Assembly (NCBI GenBank): GCA_945871915.1
Contig: CAMBXO010000002.1
Coordinates: forward strand, 62,001-126,000
DNA length: 64,000 nucleotides
Direction: 5' to 3'
DNA from: Singulisphaera sp. GP187
GTDB taxonomy: Bacteria > Planctomycetota > Phycisphaerae > Phycisphaerales > SM1A02
In this document: one piece after another, positions 16,582-25,940 of the stretch
Layout: every line of letters starts with the position of its first letter
Numbering within the stretch: the stretch's first letter is position 1
The notes under the pieces: model-generated
What the model was told of the DNA's origin: nothing
Database searches by the model: none
Seen by the model: the letters and a program-made list of their open reading frames with translations, nothing else
Program-made: the position numbers and the translations under genes

Positions 16582-19500
16582 TTGACTTTGCAACCGAAAC
16601 GTGACCTGTATCGTGGCCTACGACTCATGCCTCTTGCGGCTTTGTTGGCCTTGCAACCCCTTCCGGCATGGGCGCAGTCAGCATCAGGGCGACCAGCGAG
16701 GCCACAGCCAGCACCGCAGCCAACGCAAACGCCTTCCGTCACTCCGCCGAGACCTACCGCGACCGCACCCGCTACGCCTACAGCGGTCGCAGCGCCAGCG
16801 GAACCGGCGACACCTGAACCAGTCGAGATTGCTCAAGCGGTTCCACCTGCGGAGCCAGTGGAAGCACCAGTGCAACCAGCCGCACCAGAACCAGTCGAGA
16901 GTGCTCAAGCGGTTCCACCTGCAGAGCCAGTGGAAGCACCAGTGCAACCAGCCGCACCTGAACCAGCCGAAACTGCTCAAGCGGTTCCACCTGCAGAGCC
17001 AGTGGAAGCACCAGTCCAACCAGCCGCATCTGAACCAGCCGAAACTGCTCAAGCGGTCCCACCTGCAGAGCCAGTGGAAGCACCAGTGCAACCAGCCGCA
17101 CCTGAATCGGCCGCGTCTGAACCAGTTGCTGAACCTTCAGCCTCTACTGAGAAACCAAAGGTTGTTGGCTATCTCCAGGGCGCACCGCCAGAACAAATGC
17201 GAGCGACTCGTCGAGATACATCAGACGAGAAAGTGAAATTGACCTTCAAAGAAACAAAGGTCGAAGACATCATTCCTTTCATCGTTGAAACCACCGGCAA
17301 GGCAGTCATGGTGCGGCTGCAACAGGTGCGAAACACCACCATCACGCTGGTGATGGATCGTGATGTCAGCCGACAAGATGCGCTGGATCTCGTGTTCCAG
17401 TCCTTCCGCCTTGCAGGCGTTGGCGTTGTGGAGACAGACAAAGTGGTGATGCTCGACATGCTCACCGAAATGAACAAGATGCAGCCCATTGCTGTGCTTG
17501 GACCAGAAGTGAATGTTTTTGATCAGCCCGAAGATGGCAACATCTGCATCAAGATCTTCAAGATCAAGAACACCAAGGCACAGAATGTTTATGACCGCCT
17601 CATGGATAATGCGCCTGATTATGCGCAGGTCAGCGTCGATGGGAATAGCAATCAAATCGTCATGGAAGCGGACATCGGACTGGCCAAGCGCTTTCAGCGA
17701 TTGATCGACCTGTTGGATGTTCCGGCCTATCTGGATGTGCGGACGGAAATCTTCAAATTGAACTTTGCAGATGCCACACAAATCAGCACCATCATTCAGG
17801 AATTGTTCGCAGCCAGAACAGTTGGTGGCGGAGGCGGAGCAACGGCCGCCACGCAACCTGGTCAACCCCGCGCTGGCGGCAATCAACCGGGCGCGACGCA
17901 GCCTCGACGAGGTGGATCGGGTGGCGAGGGGTTGGTTCGAGGCACCAGTGAACAACTTGTGGTGACGGTTCTTGCTGCGACCAACTCTCTGACCGTGCGG
18001 GCGGAGCCAGAAGTCATGGACGAAATCTCTCGGTTGATCACCACGGCGTGGGATGTTCCAATCACCAAAGATGGTGAACCATTTCGGCTCTACGACCTGA
18101 AGTTCACCGATCCGCTCAAGGTCAGAGAATTACTGAAATCCCTTCTGGAGGGAGGATCCGGCAGTTCCGGCGGTGCGTCTCGCCCGTTTGCAGGGGGACC
18201 TGGCGGGTCGTCGCGACCGGGAAATGCTCGCACAGGCGCAACGGGCGGCGGCGAATCAACGGGCGCAGATGTGGCCGTGACGAATGTCTTTCGCATTGAA
18301 GCGTATCCGGATTCCAATCGCCTTCTCGTTGTCACAAAGACTCCTGACAACTTCAAATGGCTTGACGAATTGGTGAAAGCAATTGATCAACCACTGAACA
18401 GTGGATTACCGATCAATGTCGACTTGAAGCACGCAAATGCCGTGCAAGTTGCAGAAATTCTCAATGCTCTGCTGGCCGAGGCGGGTTCGGGTTCTGGCAT
18501 TCGAGCTCCGGAAGAAGGGTTGAGCGGCATCGACTTCCAAACGGCCGGTGGTGGAACCACTGGAAGTCAAGACACAACAAGCAGCAGTTCGCTGGCGGGT
18601 GGAGCAAATGGAGCGACTTCTGGGTCCGGTGCAGGCGAGATTCGGTTCCCATGGCAGAACAGCCGCGGTGCTGGTGCAGGTGAACAAACGGAAGTGAGTT
18701 CTCTGGTTGGCAAAACGCGTGTCGTACCCAATGCGGGGCAGAACAGTCTGCTTGTTCTTGCACCAGCTGAAATTCAGCAGAGCATGTTGAAGGTGATTGA
18801 GCAACTTGATCGGCCGGGTCGTCAAGTCATGATTACCGCGGTGCTGGCCGAAGTGGCACTCGGCGATGAATTTGCGTTCGGACTTCGATTTGGACAAGCA
18901 GGACAAGTCCTTCCCACGAATCCAAACAATGCTGTGGTGATCAACGGCAATCTTTCCAACAACCAGATGTACTCCGGCAGTCGCGAGAATGTCGACTTTA
19001 TCGGCGACCTCACCACCAGCATTTTGAGCTTTGGTGTGCCTGCCACGGTGGTGCTGCAAGCCCTTGAGGAAAAGACAAATGTGCGCATTCTGCAGCAGCC
19101 CCGTGTGTTCACCAGTGACAATAAAGAAGCGAAATTCTTCGACGGTGCCGATGTTCCATTTCAGACGGGCCAGACCACCGGTGGATCAACCGGTGGCGGT
19201 ACCACTTCCAGTTTCAGCCAGATCGCCGTTGGAATCGGCTTGAATGTTCGGCCTCGCATCACCAAAGACCGAAATGTGGCCATGGAAGTGGAAGTGCTCT
19301 ACAGCAATGTGGCACGCGCCTCGGCGGCCAACACTCCGGGCAACAACCCCACGATTGATCGCCGCCAGACCAACACCAGCGTGGTGGTGAAGAATGGACA
19401 AACCATTGTGATGAGCGGCATTCGCACCGAAAGCGAATCCAAGAACAAGACCAAAGTTCCTTTGCTCGGAGATATTCCGGTGCTTGATTGGGTCTTCAGC

Positions 19501-19833
19501 AGTTCGGAAGACGTAACGCTGACGAATGAATTGGTGTTGTTTATTACACCGATCGTCGTGGACAACCCAGATGAAAATGACAACAACTTCAATGTGAGCG
19601 AGATCGAGAGATTGCGTGCTCTTGAAAGGCCATTGGATAACAAGGTGCAGAAGATGCAGAAGGACGCCGGGCTGGAAAGGGAAGCTGTGCTACCAGTTCC
19701 TGCAAGCAATCCGGCGACGCAGCCTGTTGAGCCCATTGAAACACCGCTCCCTCAACCAGCCGCAGTGCCTGGGTCCACGGATGCCCCACCACCGCCAGTC
19801 AAGCCCGGTGATGGATCAGCCGCAAAGGGTTGA
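16582..19833 (+). CDS. gspD: Type II secretion outer-membrane secretin GspD
   Basis: Forms the outer-membrane channel. At 1083 residues it is much longer than typical GspD (650-750). It has a signal peptide (residues 1-31, cleaving after AWA) and a Pro/Ala/Glu-rich region (about 32-190) containing four 24-residue repeats. N0/N1/N2/N3-type domains follow from about 215 to 730, interrupted by Gly-rich insertions. The secretin core (about 740-1000) includes VLQALEEKTNVRILQQPRV, NTSVVVKNGQTIVMSG and VPLLGDIPVLDWVF. A Pro-rich tail ends the protein. TTG 16582 and TTG 16588 are both possible starts; GGAGA at 16576-16580 fits the second better. It follows the C/PilP-like gene by 73 bases. Confidence 0.95.
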   Translation: MTLQPKRDLYRGLRLMPLAALLALQPLPAWAQSASGRPARPQPAPQPTQTPSVTPPRPTATAPATPTAVAAPAEPATPEPVEIAQAVPPAEPVEAPVQPAAPEPVESAQAVPPAEPVEAPVQPAAPEPAETAQAVPPAEPVEAPVQPAASEPAETAQAVPPAEPVEAPVQPAAPESAASEPVAEPSASTEKPKVVGYLQGAPPEQMRATRRDTSDEKVKLTFKETKVEDIIPFIVETTGKAVMVRLQQVRNTTITLVMDRDVSRQDALDLVFQSFRLAGVGVVETDKVVMLDMLTEMNKMQPIAVLGPEVNVFDQPEDGNICIKIFKIKNTKAQNVYDRLMDNAPDYAQVSVDGNSNQIVMEADIGLAKRFQRLIDLLDVPAYLDVRTEIFKLNFADATQISTIIQELFAARTVGGGGGATAATQPGQPRAGGNQPGATQPRRGGSGGEGLVRGTSEQLVVTVLAATNSLTVRAEPEVMDEISRLITTAWDVPITKDGEPFRLYDLKFTDPLKVRELLKSLLEGGSGSSGGASRPFAGGPGGSSRPGNARTGATGGGESTGADVAVTNVFRIEAYPDSNRLLVVTKTPDNFKWLDELVKAIDQPLNSGLPINVDLKHANAVQVAEILNALLAEAGSGSGIRAPEEGLSGIDFQTAGGGTTGSQDTTSSSSLAGGANGATSGSGAGEIRFPWQNSRGAGAGEQTEVSSLVGKTRVVPNAGQNSLLVLAPAEIQQSMLKVIEQLDRPGRQVMITAVLAEVALGDEFAFGLRFGQAGQVLPTNPNNAVVINGNLSNNQMYSGSRENVDFIGDLTTSILSFGVPATVVLQALEEKTNVRILQQPRVFTSDNKEAKFFDGADVPFQTGQTTGGSTGGGTTSSFSQIAVGIGLNVRPRITKDRNVAMEVEVLYSNVARASAANTPGNNPTIDRRQTNTSVVVKNGQTIVMSGIRTESESKNKTKVPLLGDIPVLDWVFSSSEDVTLTNELVLFITPIVVDNPDENDNNFNVSEIERLRALERPLDNKVQKMQKDAGLEREAVLPVPASNPATQPVEPIETPLPQPAAVPGSTDAPPPPVKPGDGSAAKG
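16816..17103 (+). repeat. Four tandem 72-base repeats inside gspD
   Basis: Four in-frame copies of a 24-residue unit of the form EPxExAQAVPPAEPVEAPVQPAA. Copies differ at a few bases only, which suggests recent expansion by slippage or unequal recombination. The encoded segment is probably an extended periplasmic linker before the N0 domain. Confidence 0.92.
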
Positions 19834-21004
19834 TACGACACGCGGAGCGATGGCGCTGGCACTGCTCGCAAACCTGCTGGTGGCGTGCGAGAGCAGCCAC
19901 AAGCCAATCGGGTCATCTCGCCTCATCCTCGGAAGTGGAAATGGCTCGATTCTCGTTCGGAGTCCCGACGGAACCGTCTCTCGAGACGCTTCGCTTCGAT
20001 TGACGATCGATCCTTTGCCCGCCATTGATACCGATGGATTTCTTCTTCCATTGGTGTCCCCCAACGGCACGCATCTTGCCTGGCAATCGCAAAGCACCGC
20101 GGACTGGCCGACGCTTCTTGCCCAACCAGATTCCACCAAACACTTGCAAGCGACGGTCTCTGGCAGACCATTGAACGAGAGTGGCACATGGACCCAAACC
20201 GAAATGCTGCTGCTGGGGCGAATGGCGACGGACAAGGGTGTGCTGGTGGAATCTCCTCGTTCGGATGGTTCTCGGTGGATCGGAATGGTGCCGTGGGATG
20301 GCTCGACGCCCAGGTGGCTCGTTCAAGGCGAGCATGTCAATGCCTTTGCAGCCCTTGGTCCGCGAGGTGAATTGGCGTGGTGTCGTCGGAATCCAATGCA
20401 GGCGGAATTTGGACTTGTGATTGAACGCCCTGAGGGGCGACTGGAATGGCCGCGTCGTGAGGGCGAGAGTTGGTTGATGCCTGTGGTGACGCCCGATGGG
20501 GTGTACGCGTGCAGCCTTCGAGATGGAATTCTTGAACTGGTCTTCCTGCCTCTGGCGGCTGGGCAGTCGCTCACCACATCGCAAGCCGAGCCGGCCTTGT
20601 TGCGAAATCGAATTTCGATGCGAGGAAGCCCTCGAGCTGCGTTTCAAACTTTTGCGGCGTGTTCGGCAGATCGCTCCGGCACGCGGGCGGGGCTTCTGTT
20701 TTTCCATCCGGAATTGCGACGCATGGTTCTTTGGAATCCTTTCAAGGAGTCCATGATCGCGCTTGCCCCTGAATCCGTATCGGCGTGGATCCAACCGGAT
20801 GGGTCGGCATTGCTCACGCTTAAGGATCGACTTGTTATGCAGGAAATTCCACCAGAACCGGGGATGGTTCCACTGCACATGATTCCGGGTCTTTGGATTG
20901 TGCGTGGACGCGATGCCAACGGATTTATTCTGATCGGCCCAGCGGATCCCAAACAGTGCCTCGTGAGCCGCCTACGGCTCGGTGACAAACAAACGCTGCC
21001 CTAA
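19811..21004 (+). CDS. Putative lipoprotein at the end of the T2SS operon
   Basis: I do not recognise a named family. The 397-residue protein begins with a short basic segment and a hydrophobic stretch ending in a lipobox (NLLVAC, Cys at residue 26), so it should be lipid-anchored. The remainder consists of repeated beta-strand-like units with SPNGTHLAWQS, GPRGELAWCRR and TPDGVYACSL. These resemble the blades of TolB/WD40-like beta-propellers. ATG 19811 overlaps the end of gspD by 23 bases; ATG 19850 is a second possibility but would give a very short leader. As the last gene of the operon it could be an accessory of the secretin, in the place of a pilotin, though it is far larger than known pilotins. 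Confidence 0.7.
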   Translation: MDQPQRVDTTRGAMALALLANLLVACESSHKPIGSSRLILGSGNGSILVRSPDGTVSRDASLRLTIDPLPAIDTDGFLLPLVSPNGTHLAWQSQSTADWPTLLAQPDSTKHLQATVSGRPLNESGTWTQTEMLLLGRMATDKGVLVESPRSDGSRWIGMVPWDGSTPRWLVQGEHVNAFAALGPRGELAWCRRNPMQAEFGLVIERPEGRLEWPRREGESWLMPVVTPDGVYACSLRDGILELVFLPLAAGQSLTTSQAEPALLRNRISMRGSPRAAFQTFAACSADRSGTRAGLLFFHPELRRMVLWNPFKESMIALAPESVSAWIQPDGSALLTLKDRLVMQEIPPEPGMVPLHMIPGLWIVRGRDANGFILIGPADPKQCLVSRLRLGDKQTLP

Positions 21005-21028
21005 TTTTCTAATCGAAACAAGAGTGGG

Positions 21029-21526
21029 CTAGATCGACTTGGAATCGTCTTCTTCTTCGTCGTCGTCATCGTCTTCGTCGTCGTCATCGTCTTCATCGTC
21101 GGCGTCGTCGTCATCGTCGTCGTCTTCATCGTCGTCGGCGTCATCATCACCCTCTTCATCATCGTCGGCGTCATCATCATCGTCGGCGTCATCATCACCC
21201 TCTTCATCGTCGTCGGCGCCATCTCCGTCGGCCGATTTACTGTCAGGTGCATCGGCGGTGTCGGACTTCTCCTCTTCGACGAGGTCACTTTCATTATCGT
21301 CCTCGCCAAATTCGTCCTCCTCCTCCTTATCGTCGTCCGTGTTCAACTCACCTTCTTCTTCAGCGAATGGCTCATCGTCGTCAGCAAAGTCGTCATCATC
21401 ATCGGCGTGCGGATCAAAGTCGTCGTCCTCCTCATCGTCCGGGCCTGCGAAAAGCAATGCGGCTCGAGACCCGAACGTTGGCGACACGGAACGCGGAAAC
21501 AAGAGTTCAATTTCAAGAATGGGCAT
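21029..21526 (-). CDS. Extremely acidic Asp/Glu-rich protein of unknown function
   Basis: A 165-residue protein. The first 28 residues are an ordinary mixed sequence (MPILEIELLFPRSVSPTFGS then RAALLFAG); nearly all the rest is Asp and Glu with some Ala, Gly and Ser, including runs of seven or more Asp. The protein would be disordered and strongly negative, able to bind cations or basic proteins. No signal peptide is evident. GGAG lies five bases before ATG 21526, and the gene follows the propeller gene by 51 bases on the same strand, which supports it being real. The opposite-strand reading is Ser-rich and is judged a shadow. No function can be assigned. Confidence 0.65.
   Translation of the reverse strand: MPILEIELLFPRSVSPTFGSRAALLFAGPDDEEDDDFDPHADDDDDFADDDEPFAEEEGELNTDDDKEEEDEFGEDDNESDLVEEEKSDTADAPDSKSADGDGADDDEEGDDDADDDDDADDDEEGDDDADDDEDDDDDDDADDEDDDDDEDDDDDEEEDDSKSI
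21042..21228. repeat. Imperfect (GAY)n trinucleotide tract
   Basis: Long run of GAC/GAT/GAG-type triplets on the minus strand, broken by occasional GCC and GGT codons, encoding the Asp-rich tail. A segment reading DDDEEGDDDADDD recurs. Such tracts are prone to length change by slippage. Confidence 0.9.
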
Positions 21527-21577
21527 AGGGGCTCCAAAGGATTCGGGAGGGGGTTATCTAATGCCGGAGCCAATTTG

Positions 21578-24500
21578 TCAACGGGGGTTCTGAAGCGGAG
21601 AAAACGGGGGTGCGGGCACCGCAATGGTGTGATCCTCGTCGCCAAAGACAACCCACCCATCCAAAGCGATCAAAGCGGTAATTCTTCCGGCCGGATTGTC
21701 GATGGCCACGGGCGGTTGCACGCTTCGCAACCCCTGCTCCACATCCAGCGTTCGCAACTGGAGGGACCGTGGATGCACCACGCCGCCATTGAATTCACGC
21801 TCCCCACTATCCGCAACGATCACCCCGCCGTCTACGGCCACAATGGCGTCAAATCGATGCGGGCTGGACATGGCATCCACGCCAAGAAGGTTTCCTTGGG
21901 CATCATGCATCGAAACACGACCGAGCCGATTGGCGATCACGGTTCCATGGACCTGCAGCACCTGCGCTACCGGACCAAGACTGAAGGAGTCTGGCACATC
22001 AAGAAATTCTCCACGCAGTTCACCTGTGCGAAGGGACAGCGCGTAAAACTGATCGGGAGCTCGGTCCGAAAGAACAATCCAAGCATCAGATACCAATTGA
22101 AGTTCGCTTGCTCGCACCCGGCGATCCAACTGAATCCAAAGTGGAGGGAGCCCCGGTGCAAGGTCGAGGCGCGCCACTCCACCATCTCCGCACGCCATCA
22201 GCCCCTGCGGAAGCAATTTGATCCACATGGGTCGACCCAGAGACTCGGGCCACTCCCCGTGAAGCCAAGCCGAGCCATCATCAGAGCGGACAATGGTGAT
22301 GTGATTGGATCCATCGAGTGATTCCCCAGTGGGGCCGACCAAAGCGAGACCCAATGCGCTCGCATCCGCGATTTCAACTCCAGCCAAAGCATGTGAGAGT
22401 TTCCAAAGAGGCTTGCCATCACCCCGAAGTTTCAACGCAACCACATCTCCATCCCCTCGAACAAGAAGCAAGTGCTCACCAGCCCGAAAGCACTCAAGGT
22501 CACGTTGGGCCCGTCGATCCACTGCATCGTGGGCCATGGCTTGATCGTCGCCAATGTGTTCAAAGAGTTCACTCGCCCGATCAACGCGAAACAATGTTCG
22601 ACCCGTTTCAGGATCGAGCGAAGTCACGCTTCCATCGGTCCCACCCTCTGCAGACCAGATGACCACCGCCGGGTTCCAACTGGCCACCACGGGATTGCGG
22701 TCATTGAACGCCACACTCCAACTCGTGTGCAGATTCGAACCGCGGTACAGAGAAAGTTTGGCGGCTGTCGCAAGCAGCATGGCATTGGTTGGTCGTTCTC
22801 GCTTGGCATCATCTCCCTCCTCGACAAGCCGAGCTGCAAAGCGAATAGGTTCCGCTTGAATTGGACCGATCTTCGGGAAAGGCACCGGTGGAGGAATTTC
22901 CGTCAGAGATCGAACGGTCTGGAGCACATGCGGGTCGTTGCGTGCGTGAGAGATGGATTGCACCGCGGCAAGAACCTGCTCGCGATCGCTGAGCGACTTG
23001 CACAAATCCATCGCTGACCGAACGGTTTCCATGATCGCGTCGGCGTCGGTGGCCGCGACGAGGCGTTGAAGCAACATCGACAACCCACGACTTGTGGCAG
23101 ACGTTGAAAGCGATTCTGTAGCAAGAATTCCCGCACACACGCTGCGGTGAAGATCGATCGGAATCATGGCATGCCGCAGCGAAGGGTCGAGGCAGAGTTG
23201 AATCCACTCATTCACGGCATCGTCTGTCTTGCCCGCCGCAGCAAGCCACGCACCTCGCCGCAGCAAGACCAAGGCCCGCTGTTGCGGCGATTGAGCAATG
23301 GAATGTGCTAAGGCAATCATGGCGGCGGCTTCGGTTGCCGGAACCAGCGCGAGCACTTCCTTGTCAAGAAGTTTCAGCACCACTTCCTCTCGCACCGCAT
23401 CGGCGTCCGACGTGGTCAGCCGTTGCAAAGCCTTGTGTGTTGCCGCCGCGCCATCCAGAATGAGTGCGCCCCGCTTCCACGCCCGACCGAGTTCCACCAG
23501 CGCGAGTCCTCTGCGAGGATCCGCGGGATTCTGCGCCAATCGATCCCGCAACAACTTCTCTCCATCAACTCCGGGCATGGCCAGTGCGATGGACTGCCCA
23601 CCAACCACAACGAGATTGCCCATGTGAAGATCGACATTGCCCCCGCCCACCATTTCACATGCGCCGATCGGTTCGCCGCTGCGTGGATCAATCACCATCA
23701 CCCGATCTGCCAGTGGAACAACCAAGGCGCTCGAACCATCCTGCAGTGTTCCAATGGCCGCAGCACCCCGCAGAGGTGACATGGGCGACGGAAGTTTTTC
23801 AGAGAGTCGCCACACCACATGATGCGGATCCGATCGATCCAATGCCACAACATCATCGCCAATGGCGTACAAGTGATTGGAATCCAGCAGAAGCGTGCGC
23901 GTCGCACCATTGACGGTCGACACTCCCACCGGCTGAGTCCACAGTGTGGTTCCGTTGACCGGATCAAATCCAATCAGTGTCTCAGCGTCTGGTGCAAGCC
24001 ACGCAATCAACCGTTCATCCGCAACGGGCGACGGAAGTTGCCACGCGGGCGTGGACAGACGAGGTTCACGAATAGGCGCCGGCCAGCGGCGAAGCCACCG
24101 AACATCGCCCGTCGCCGCGTCGATTCTGGCGACCACACCAAGACTGGTCGCCGCAATCACATCCTCGCCCACCACAGCTAGGGAACTCAGTGGACGCGAA
24201 GCCGCAAGCCGAATGCCGCCGGCTGCTCCAAGTGAAATGGCCCAACGAATGTCACCGGTTGCACGATCCAGTCCAAGAAGCCACGCGGCGCTTTCAAGCC
24301 GGCTATTGCTCTTGCGTGCCTGCACCACAATGAGATCCCCAACGGCAAGCGGATCGCCATGTGGAAACAAGTCCTCAAACTCAGGGCGATCAAACTGATC
24401 CAGACGCACTTCCCATGCGCGATGTCCGCTGGCCATGTCAAGTGCGACGACACGGGACGGCGCTGATCGCTGTTCGGCAAGAGCATTGCCCGGAAGCGTG

Positions 24501-25423
24501 ACCACCAGATTTCCAATCGGCTGCGCCACGGTCAGATCACAAATTGGCCCGGCCGCCTTATCCGTTGCACTGCCGACCAGCGTCCTCCAGATCAAGCTTC
24601 CGCTGAATCGGTCCAACGATTGCACGTACGCACCGTCGCCCACCAGAATGGTGTCTTTGGCAAAGCGAGACTGCGACACAAGCGACGAACCATCTTCAGC
24701 GAACTGCTCTTTGGTGCGGGTCGCGAGTGCCGGATCCATGTCGGTCAATCGGCGATTGAGCCACGACGAAGGCAACGCTTGCGACCACAACGGCTGCCAT
24801 GTGGTTGCAGGTGGTTGTGTGGGCGAAGTCTGCACTGGCCATGGAGTGGCGAGAGGTCGTTGAGGGCGCAGCGTGTTCACAAGATTTTGAAGTCGCGCGC
24901 GTTGAGCTTCATCCAGATTCGGATGGCGTAAGGCACGCGTAAGCCAGATCACCGCGTCATTCGGCCGGCCCATGTCCATGGCGTCCTGTGCCAACTGCAT
25001 CGCCGCGGTGAGGCCTGTGGGCGTGAGCATGCGAACACGCGTCACTTCCAATGAGGCTCCCTCTGCAAATTGCCGCTCCGCGATGGGCGATTGTTCTCGT
25101 AACCATCGCTCAAGCACGGCGGGATGATTCAGCAGAAAGTCCTCGCCGTCGGCCATCGCACTCCGATAGCGATCCACTTCGCCAGCCCATGGAACCAGTT
25201 TGTTGCCAAATCGATCCATCGCTTCCTGCACCAGCCGCGCGGATTCCGCTGGATTGCTTTGGGCCTGCTCGTTGGCGCGACGAAACAATTCGGTGGCAGT
25301 CGGGCTTGCATCAATGGTGACAGGAGCTGATTCCTGTGCCGCAACCAGATTGGGCAGGAACGCGCCGCAAAGGAAAATGGACCAGAGCCGGTGCTTCAAC
25401 TCCCGTAACGCTACATTCTCCAC
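21578..25423 (-). CDS. Large secreted PQQ-like beta-propeller protein
   Basis: A 1281-residue exported protein. The N-terminus has a signal peptide (cleavage near LVAAQE, residue 30). About 170 residues of helical TPR-like sequence follow. Two separated regions of PQQ/quinoprotein-type propeller blades come next (about 240-620 and 870-1270), with repeats such as YVQSLDRFSGSLIWRTLVG, LGLDRATGDIRWAISLG and IGFDPVNGTTLWTQPVG. A helical segment lies between them. The conserved residues needed for PQQ binding are not evident, so a scaffold or binding role, as in BamB-like proteins, is more likely than a dehydrogenase. GTG 25423 abuts the divergent ATG 25424; TTG 25399, giving MKHRLWSIFL, is an alternative start with a more typical signal peptide. 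Confidence 0.82.
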   Translation of the reverse strand: MENVALRELKHRLWSIFLCGAFLPNLVAAQESAPVTIDASPTATELFRRANEQAQSNPAESARLVQEAMDRFGNKLVPWAGEVDRYRSAMADGEDFLLNHPAVLERWLREQSPIAERQFAEGASLEVTRVRMLTPTGLTAAMQLAQDAMDMGRPNDAVIWLTRALRHPNLDEAQRARLQNLVNTLRPQRPLATPWPVQTSPTQPPATTWQPLWSQALPSSWLNRRLTDMDPALATRTKEQFAEDGSSLVSQSRFAKDTILVGDGAYVQSLDRFSGSLIWRTLVGSATDKAAGPICDLTVAQPIGNLVVTLPGNALAEQRSAPSRVVALDMASGHRAWEVRLDQFDRPEFEDLFPHGDPLAVGDLIVVQARKSNSRLESAAWLLGLDRATGDIRWAISLGAAGGIRLAASRPLSSLAVVGEDVIAATSLGVVARIDAATGDVRWLRRWPAPIREPRLSTPAWQLPSPVADERLIAWLAPDAETLIGFDPVNGTTLWTQPVGVSTVNGATRTLLLDSNHLYAIGDDVVALDRSDPHHVVWRLSEKLPSPMSPLRGAAAIGTLQDGSSALVVPLADRVMVIDPRSGEPIGACEMVGGGNVDLHMGNLVVVGGQSIALAMPGVDGEKLLRDRLAQNPADPRRGLALVELGRAWKRGALILDGAAATHKALQRLTTSDADAVREEVVLKLLDKEVLALVPATEAAAMIALAHSIAQSPQQRALVLLRRGAWLAAAGKTDDAVNEWIQLCLDPSLRHAMIPIDLHRSVCAGILATESLSTSATSRGLSMLLQRLVAATDADAIMETVRSAMDLCKSLSDREQVLAAVQSISHARNDPHVLQTVRSLTEIPPPVPFPKIGPIQAEPIRFAARLVEEGDDAKRERPTNAMLLATAAKLSLYRGSNLHTSWSVAFNDRNPVVASWNPAVVIWSAEGGTDGSVTSLDPETGRTLFRVDRASELFEHIGDDQAMAHDAVDRRAQRDLECFRAGEHLLLVRGDGDVVALKLRGDGKPLWKLSHALAGVEIADASALGLALVGPTGESLDGSNHITIVRSDDGSAWLHGEWPESLGRPMWIKLLPQGLMACGDGGVARLDLAPGLPPLWIQLDRRVRASELQLVSDAWIVLSDRAPDQFYALSLRTGELRGEFLDVPDSFSLGPVAQVLQVHGTVIANRLGRVSMHDAQGNLLGVDAMSSPHRFDAIVAVDGGVIVADSGEREFNGGVVHPRSLQLRTLDVEQGLRSVQPPVAIDNPAGRITALIALDGWVVFGDEDHTIAVPAPPFSPLQNPR
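25412..25417 (+). promoter_or_regulatory. -10 element for a leaderless LEA14-like lipoprotein transcript
   Basis: TACATT, exactly six bases before ATG 25424, with no ribosome binding site. It lies inside the 5' end of the divergent propeller gene if that gene starts at GTG 25423. Confidence 0.6.
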
Positions 25424-25903
25424 ATGCGTTTCACGAATCCACTGATTCGCCTGATTCTTGCCTGTGTTGCCCTTGTGGAAATCGGCTGTTCAACGCCACC
25501 TGGAATTCGGGTGACTGGTGTGGATGTGGTGGAGTCAGGCGAATCCACATTGGAACTTGCCGTGCGGCTGGAACTTCAGAATCCGACCGGATACCCCATT
25601 CGGATTGATACATGGGATTACAACTTTCAATTGAGCGGTCAGCAGGTGTACTCGGGCGTTTGGGTGGCCAGCATCACCATTCCACCTGAGAGCCGCGTGC
25701 TCACGGCCATTCCAGCCGTTGTGCCTCGATCAAGCGTGACCGGTCCAGCCGCGGATTGGAATGTTGCCGGTTGGATTCGCTATCTCGAGCCCACTCGATT
25801 TAGTCAGATGATGTACGACATTGGATTGAATCGACCCACAACCACTTTTGGCGGGACTGGTTCTACGGTTGGAAGCGGCGGATCGGTGCCCAGCGCCGGA
25901 TGA
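25424..25903 (+). CDS. LEA14-like (LEA type 2) lipoprotein
   Basis: A 159-residue lipoprotein: basic start MRFTNPLIR, hydrophobic core and lipobox VEIGC with the modified Cys at residue 22. The mature part has the features of the water-stress/hypersensitive-response (LEA type 2) beta-sandwich: LELAVRLELQNPTGYPIRI followed by YNFQLSGQQVYSGV and a second strand pair. Bacterial members are small envelope lipoproteins of unclear function. The last 25 residues are Gly/Ser/Thr-rich. It converges on ppk with 37 bases between stop codons. Confidence 0.78.
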   Translation: MRFTNPLIRLILACVALVEIGCSTPPGIRVTGVDVVESGESTLELAVRLELQNPTGYPIRIDTWDYNFQLSGQQVYSGVWVASITIPPESRVLTAIPAVVPRSSVTGPAADWNVAGWIRYLEPTRFSQMMYDIGLNRPTTTFGGTGSTVGSGGSVPSAG

Positions 25904-25940
25904 TTCACACAAAGGGTTCTGATTCTTGCCCACGCACGAA

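Noticed and set aside
19616-19810. Longer start for the lipoprotein after gspD
   Set aside because: It overlaps 200 bases of gspD. The lipobox sits correctly only with a start at 19811 or 19850.
21039-21593. Ser-rich open frame of 184 codons on the plus strand
   Set aside because: It is the reverse reading of the (GAY)n tract of the acidic protein. The minus-strand frame has a good ribosome binding site and fits the transcription unit.
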